In this document: piece after piece, positions 25,101 through 27,990 of the stretch
Layout: each line of letters begins with the position of its first letter
Position numbering within the stretch: the first letter of the stretch is position 1
Assembly: GCA_040380145.1 (NCBI GenBank)
Contig: JBEIJQ010000019.1
Location: 1 to 27,990, forward strand
Length of the DNA: 27,990 nt
Origin: JBEIJQ01 sp040380145
GTDB lineage: Bacteria > Bacteroidota > Bacteroidia > Chitinophagales > Saprospiraceae
Direction: 5' to 3'
The notes under the pieces: model-generated
Databases searched by the model: none
What the model was told of the DNA's origin: nothing
What the model saw: only the letters and a program-made list of their open reading frames with translations
Made by a program: the position numbers and the translations under genes

Positions 25101-27824
25101 GATGCGACCGCTCGTTTGCAGGGCGCGGCCGGATTGGAATTCACGACTTCCTTCTACAATCAAACACCTTACAATTTTTCCGGATCCATCCTTTACCGTA
25201 CCCCGACTCCCAGCACTTACACCTACCTGTGGAACAACGGGGCCAGCACGCAGGATATTTCCGGTTTGACCGCCGGCCAATACACCCAGACCGCTACGGA
25301 TAATTTCGGTTGTGCGTTCACATCGTCTTACACTGTTGCAGAGCCAGCCCCCTTGGCAGTTGCTTTCAATACCTTAAATCCCACTTGTTTCAATATCAAC
25401 AACGGACAATCAACAGCATCTGCATTTGGGGGCAATTCACCATATTCTTATCTTTGGAGCAACGGCTCAACTGGCTCTAACCTGAATGGGGTCCCCGCCG
25501 GAACCTATTCGGTGACGGTGACGGACAACAAGGGCTGTACGATTTCCGCCTCCGCGACGCTGGTGGTGCAAGATGTCACTCCACCGGTCATCGCATGCCC
25601 GGGCTTCCGGACCCAATCCGGCAACGGCACCGTGGCCCTCGGCAACTACATTGCTCAGGCCACGGCCACCGATGATTGTTCGCTCTCATCGGTCACCCAA
25701 TCGCCCGCTCCGGGAACGCTGTATTCCAGTGCCCAAGTCGTGACGGTCGTGCTCACGGCCACGGATGCTTTTTCCAACACATCTACCTGTTCGTTCTTGG
25801 TCTCGATAGATGTATGCCCATCCGTCCCGGGCGTGATCTATGTGAACGACAACGCGCCCGGGGCCAACAACGGCACTTCTTGGACCAACGCCTACACCAG
25901 CCTCCAAACGGCGCTGACGGCCGCTGCCCCCGGCACCCAGATCTGGGTGGCCAGAGGCACTTACCGGCCCACCACGGGCATCGGCCGCACGGAAACCTTC
26001 TCGCTCAAATCGGGCGTGGCGGTGTACGGCGGATTCCCCGACAACGGCACCGGCTGCACCCTCTCGCTGCGCGACTGGCAGGCCAATCCCACCATCCTTT
26101 CGGGCAACATCGGCAACCCGGCCCTGTCGAACGACAATTCCTACCGCGTCGTGACCGCCCTCAACGTGGGCGCCGGAGCGGTATTGGACGGATTCCACAT
26201 CGTGGACGGCTATTCCAACAGCAACGGGGCCGGGATCTTCGTGCAGAGTTCCGGCGGTGGCACGCCCTCCACCCCGAATTTTGCCCGATTGCGGGTGGCC
26301 GACAACTACGCCACGGCAAAAGGCGCCGGCACTTATCTGTATGCGTTGAGCGGCGGAACTGCACAACCGGTTTTCAACGAAGTGACTTTTGAGGACAACT
26401 ACGCTTTCTTCGACGGCGGCGCCCTGTGCGCCATGGCCCAGGGCGGAACGCTCCAGGCCTCGTTCACGGGCTGCGTTTTTTCCCAAAACCAAACGCCCCA
26501 AAAAGGCGGGGCCTTCTACCATTGGGCAACTACAGGCGGAACTTCCACCCTGAACTTCTCGGCCTGCACGTTCGACCAAAACTCCGCGGGCGCGTTGGGC
26601 GGCGTCGGCTACAGTTTGTCCCGCGGCGGCGCTGCGCTCACCGTTTCGGCCACCGACTGCGAGTTCACGGCCAATAGTGCCCCCACCGGTGGCGCGCTCT
26701 ACCAATATGCAACCGGCGGGGGCGTGAACCTGCTGGCCACCCGCTGCCTGTTTTCCGGAAACACGGCGCCGGGCAACAACGGCGGCGCGCTCTCTTTCTT
26801 TGCGGAATATTCCGGTGGAAACAACAACGCCACCATCTCGGCTTCGACCTTCGAAAACGATACCTCCGCTTTCGGCGGGGCTTTGTATGCGATCACCATG
26901 CGGGCCGGGCTCACCAACCTCCAGGTTTCCGGGACCCGTTTTTCCAACAATTACGCCTCGCAAAACGGTGGAGCCGCGGCCCATTTCACGCAGCATGTGG
27001 GATCCAGTTCCACCTTGCAATTCACCAATTGCGTTTTTTCCAACAACCTGGCACTGAAATCCGGCGGAGCCTTTTACATCAACCCCAACAACAGTTCGCC
27101 CATGACCACGGGGCTGCAGAACTGTACCTTGTTCGGCAATTCCGCCGGTACGGGCGGCTGTGCCTACAACATCGCGGCCACGGCAACATCCAACCTGACC
27201 ATGCGCAACTGCATCGCGCGCAACAACCCCGCCACCGATGCCAGCAGCCGTACATTCGTGAATATGGGCCCCATGGCCAACCTGTCTTTTGTGCACAATC
27301 TGCTGGATGCCGTTCCTTGTTCGACCGTTGTCATCGGCAGCGGGGTGCTGACCTGCGGGGCGGGCAACCTCGCCGGATCGCCCGGATTCGTCAACGCCGC
27401 TGCGGGCGATTTCCATCTGACGGCCTCGTCGTCGGCCGTCAACGCCGGACAAGCGGCCGGAGCACCGGCGACAGACTTCGACGGCTCGCCGAGGCCCCAG
27501 GGCGGCGGCGTGGACATGGGCGCATTCGAGTTCGGTGGCGCAAGGCCGCAAGCGCGCGTGGCGGCCAAGGACGAAATGCACGGGGCCAGCGTTTTCCCCA
27601 ATCCCACGACGGGAGATTTCACCGTGACCTTTGAGCAATCTTTCACGGGCCTCGCGCAACTCTTCGACCCACAGGGCAGAATGGTGGCCGCCATGCGCAT
27701 CAACGGACAAACACAGGCCGAGTGGTCTTCTGCGACGGTCCTGGCCGCCGGACCTTACCTGTTGCGCCTCACCGACGAGGCTGGGCAAGTACAGACCCTG
27801 CGCGTGGTGGTGCAGAAGCCGTGA
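22110..27824 (+). CDS. Giant T9SS-secreted protein: DUF7948-like, SBBP propeller, SprB and HYR repeats, beta-helix, sorting domain
   Basis: The ATG at 22110 gives 1904 residues; a TTG at 22098 is also in frame. MKKFIYLPLLLLCFTLGA is a signal peptide. Residues about 28-258 (GFFENKGQVKQ onward) match the DUF7948 type that precedes SBBP repeats. Seven SBBP units begin at WGTYYGG-like motifs near 22884, 23076, 23262, 23454, 23645, 23812 and 24003. An Ig-like domain lies near 695-765. SprB-type repeats lie at about 767-830, 845-1080 (split by an insert) and 1087-1154. A HYR-like domain (DVTPPVIACPG, ATDDCS) follows. Residues about 1243-1810 are a right-handed beta-helix with many NxAxxGGAxY turns, starting VIYVNDNAPGANNGTSWTNA and ending DFDGSPRPQGGGVDMGAFEF. 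The C-terminal VFPNPTTGDFTV region is a T9SS type A sorting domain. An adhesive or structural surface role is likely; no enzyme motif is visible. Confidence 0.9.
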   Translation: MKKFIYLPLLLLCFTLGATNPTSVHTPTEGFFENKGQVKQTDGLPAPYVSHLLERGGAKIFLLKQGGIAYQFERLHYPEGYEKLMGEKFPDPEKMKQREELSHQVRLETYRMDVYLEGANPSPRIESVGRSEDYLNYYNHDALDVHHYEKVVFKEVYPHIDWVVYIQGDGMKYDFVVRPGGNPADIRLRFQDQEELYLNQAGELVFGNRMGRFTEQRPVSFQGSHEIATAFVLEGDRLTFRVDGYDKTRELVIDPYQIWGTYYGGSLNDYAVSCKTDASGNVFLAGSTESNSAISAAGGYQISIGGSADAFLVKFNSAGVRQWGTYYGGPGYEGNGYCAINGQGIIFLSGYTYSAGNIAFSGHQNSLNGDADGFLVKFDAAGFRIWSTYYGGTLADYAYTCSTDGLGNAYLAGYTRSTSNIAQGGHQNTLVGTADDAFLVKFNGSGQRQWGTYYGGSSYDYGYFCKPDAQGDVYLYGSATSSDNIAFGGFQNSLIGIRDGFLVKFNASGVRTWATYVRGNSDYFDAGGMDIDAQNNIYVVGRGFSCPNNVCRSDAFMAKYNSSGVQQWQIAYGSASDDDSGADCAIDAQGNLYMAGTTSSVTDIAYNGLVMTAPAENNAFLVKFNASGQRQWATYFGGSGDDYGNACAIDPQGNIYLAGNTNSGALAVTGGHQTTLGGGSDVYLAKFACSDFTASIAGAGRICYGASTTLVASGGTNYAWQGGPSTAAFTISPTAAQTFSVTATNNNGCGSIVHHNVDVTNVVFTNTTSTSCPFQPTGTATVYPSGGQSPYSYLWPNGQTNATGTGLAQGLNSVTVSDAIGCTASSTVSIATSPGPNIATDGVLPTSCNSGNDGGVQITVTPPTQTTQSLNTSLNTLNGSVGGQMFDVSINRTLSITGLALNFNGTSSGTMFFYYKTGSYVGNIGPAQGSWILVATLPVTGAGANNPVTVNLPTALDLAPGNYAFYVGTYSPMAGLRVTVGTGFGNVFAFDNNISITDATARLQGAAGLEFTTSFYNQTPYNFSGSILYRTPTPSTYTYLWNNGASTQDISGLTAGQYTQTATDNFGCAFTSSYTVAEPAPLAVAFNTLNPTCFNINNGQSTASAFGGNSPYSYLWSNGSTGSNLNGVPAGTYSVTVTDNKGCTISASATLVVQDVTPPVIACPGFRTQSGNGTVALGNYIAQATATDDCSLSSVTQSPAPGTLYSSAQVVTVVLTATDAFSNTSTCSFLVSIDVCPSVPGVIYVNDNAPGANNGTSWTNAYTSLQTALTAAAPGTQIWVARGTYRPTTGIGRTETFSLKSGVAVYGGFPDNGTGCTLSLRDWQANPTILSGNIGNPALSNDNSYRVVTALNVGAGAVLDGFHIVDGYSNSNGAGIFVQSSGGGTPSTPNFARLRVADNYATAKGAGTYLYALSGGTAQPVFNEVTFEDNYAFFDGGALCAMAQGGTLQASFTGCVFSQNQTPQKGGAFYHWATTGGTSTLNFSACTFDQNSAGALGGVGYSLSRGGAALTVSATDCEFTANSAPTGGALYQYATGGGVNLLATRCLFSGNTAPGNNGGALSFFAEYSGGNNNATISASTFENDTSAFGGALYAITMRAGLTNLQVSGTRFSNNYASQNGGAAAHFTQHVGSSSTLQFTNCVFSNNLALKSGGAFYINPNNSSPMTTGLQNCTLFGNSAGTGGCAYNIAATATSNLTMRNCIARNNPATDASSRTFVNMGPMANLSFVHNLLDAVPCSTVVIGSGVLTCGAGNLAGSPGFVNAAAGDFHLTASSSAVNAGQAAGAPATDFDGSPRPQGGGVDMGAFEFGGARPQARVAAKDEMHGASVFPNPTTGDFTVTFEQSFTGLAQLFDPQGRMVAAMRINGQTQAEWSSATVLAAGPYLLRLTDEAGQVQTLRVVVQKP

Positions 27825-27840
27825 GGAAGTGACGGAATAA

Positions 27841-27880
27841 AAAAACGCCCTGCGAAATTGCTGTTCGCAGGGCGTTTTTT
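27841..27880 (+). terminator. Intrinsic terminator of the 22110-27824 gene
   Basis: AAAAACGCCCTGCGAA (27841-27856) and TTCGCAGGGCGTTTTT (27864-27879) are exact reverse complements around a seven-base loop, and the stem ends in a run of six T. It starts 17 bases after the stop codon. With the A-run on the other side it may work in both directions. Confidence 0.93.
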
Positions 27881-27883
27881 ATG

Positions 27884-27990
27884 AACCCAAAATTGTCATT
27901 GGGATAAATTTCTAATGGCGGCCATTAGAAAATAATGGATGTAAAAAATTGAAATACAGCTCAAAAAACACCATTGATGTCGCCGAAAAT
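27884..27990 (+). repeat. Dispersed non-coding repeat, copy B, cut by the window end
   Basis: Same orientation as copy A at 21542-21648, and alignable without a gap to the last base of the window. It starts four bases after the terminator T-run. The perfect hyphenated palindrome TAATGGCGGCCATTA is at 27913-27927, and the head forms a small CCCAA/TTGGG hairpin (27886-27903). No gene is visible here. Confidence 0.75.

Noticed and set aside
25686..27788. Minus-strand open frame of 700 codons opposite the beta-helix region
   Set aside because: The product is Gly/Arg/His-rich with no signal or domain, and the plus strand encodes a coherent beta-helix and sorting domain. High GC at third positions suppresses stops on the opposite strand.
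1..27990. tRNA, rRNA, CRISPR arrays, transposases, integrases or toxin-antitoxin pairs
   Set aside because: I looked through all gene-free stretches and the coding products by eye and saw none. A tRNAscan-SE or ISfinder run could still find something I missed.

Overview
This window looks like a piece of a fairly GC-rich member of the Bacteroidota, probably near Saprospiraceae (inference). Three things point there. Two very large secreted proteins end in type IX secretion (T9SS) type A sorting domains. Most promoter-like sites match the Bacteroidota -7 element TAnnTTTG. The tRNA ligase for glycine is the single-chain alpha2 type. I see no tRNA, rRNA, CRISPR array, transposase or phage gene.

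Layout. 1-1956 is the C-terminal part of an MmeI-like DNA methyltransferase/restriction protein cut by the window edge. 2096-8501 is housekeeping and membrane metabolism: a 3-methyladenine DNA glycosylase (mpg), a convergent glycerol-3-phosphate dehydrogenase (glpD), a minus-strand operon (EEP-fold membrane protein, diacylglycerol kinase-like protein, unknown membrane protein), a divergent EamA transporter and a CoA-type NUDIX hydrolase. 8602-12169 holds glyS and an hscA-like Hsp70 gene on the minus strand. 12282-16332 holds rnc, an HSL-family esterase and a RecD2-type helicase on the plus strand.

16340-27824 is the accessory part. Two giant T9SS cargo genes diverge from an AT-rich spacer of about 0.8 kb. 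The left one (1644 aa) joins an SGNH/sialate-esterase-like domain to about twelve Ig-like repeats, a PKD domain and a sorting domain. The right one (1904 aa) joins a DUF7948-like domain, seven SBBP repeats, SprB-type repeats, a HYR-like domain, a right-handed beta-helix and a sorting domain. Both are expected at the cell surface or released.

The least explained material is non-coding. A repeat of at least 107 bp occurs as direct copies on both sides of the right giant gene (21542 and 27884; about 74% identical, ungapped, by hand count). Its opening motif recurs in other gene-free stretches, including inside the nudix/glyS terminator. The spacer also holds a GC-rich, hairpin-dense island. Other points worth a second look are an EEP-family protein that has lost its usual catalytic residues, a SprB repeat split by a 170-residue insert, and a glyS leader that seems to begin with a nested palindrome. 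Most of the rest is ordinary for this phylum, and I do not see a clear new defence or mobile system.
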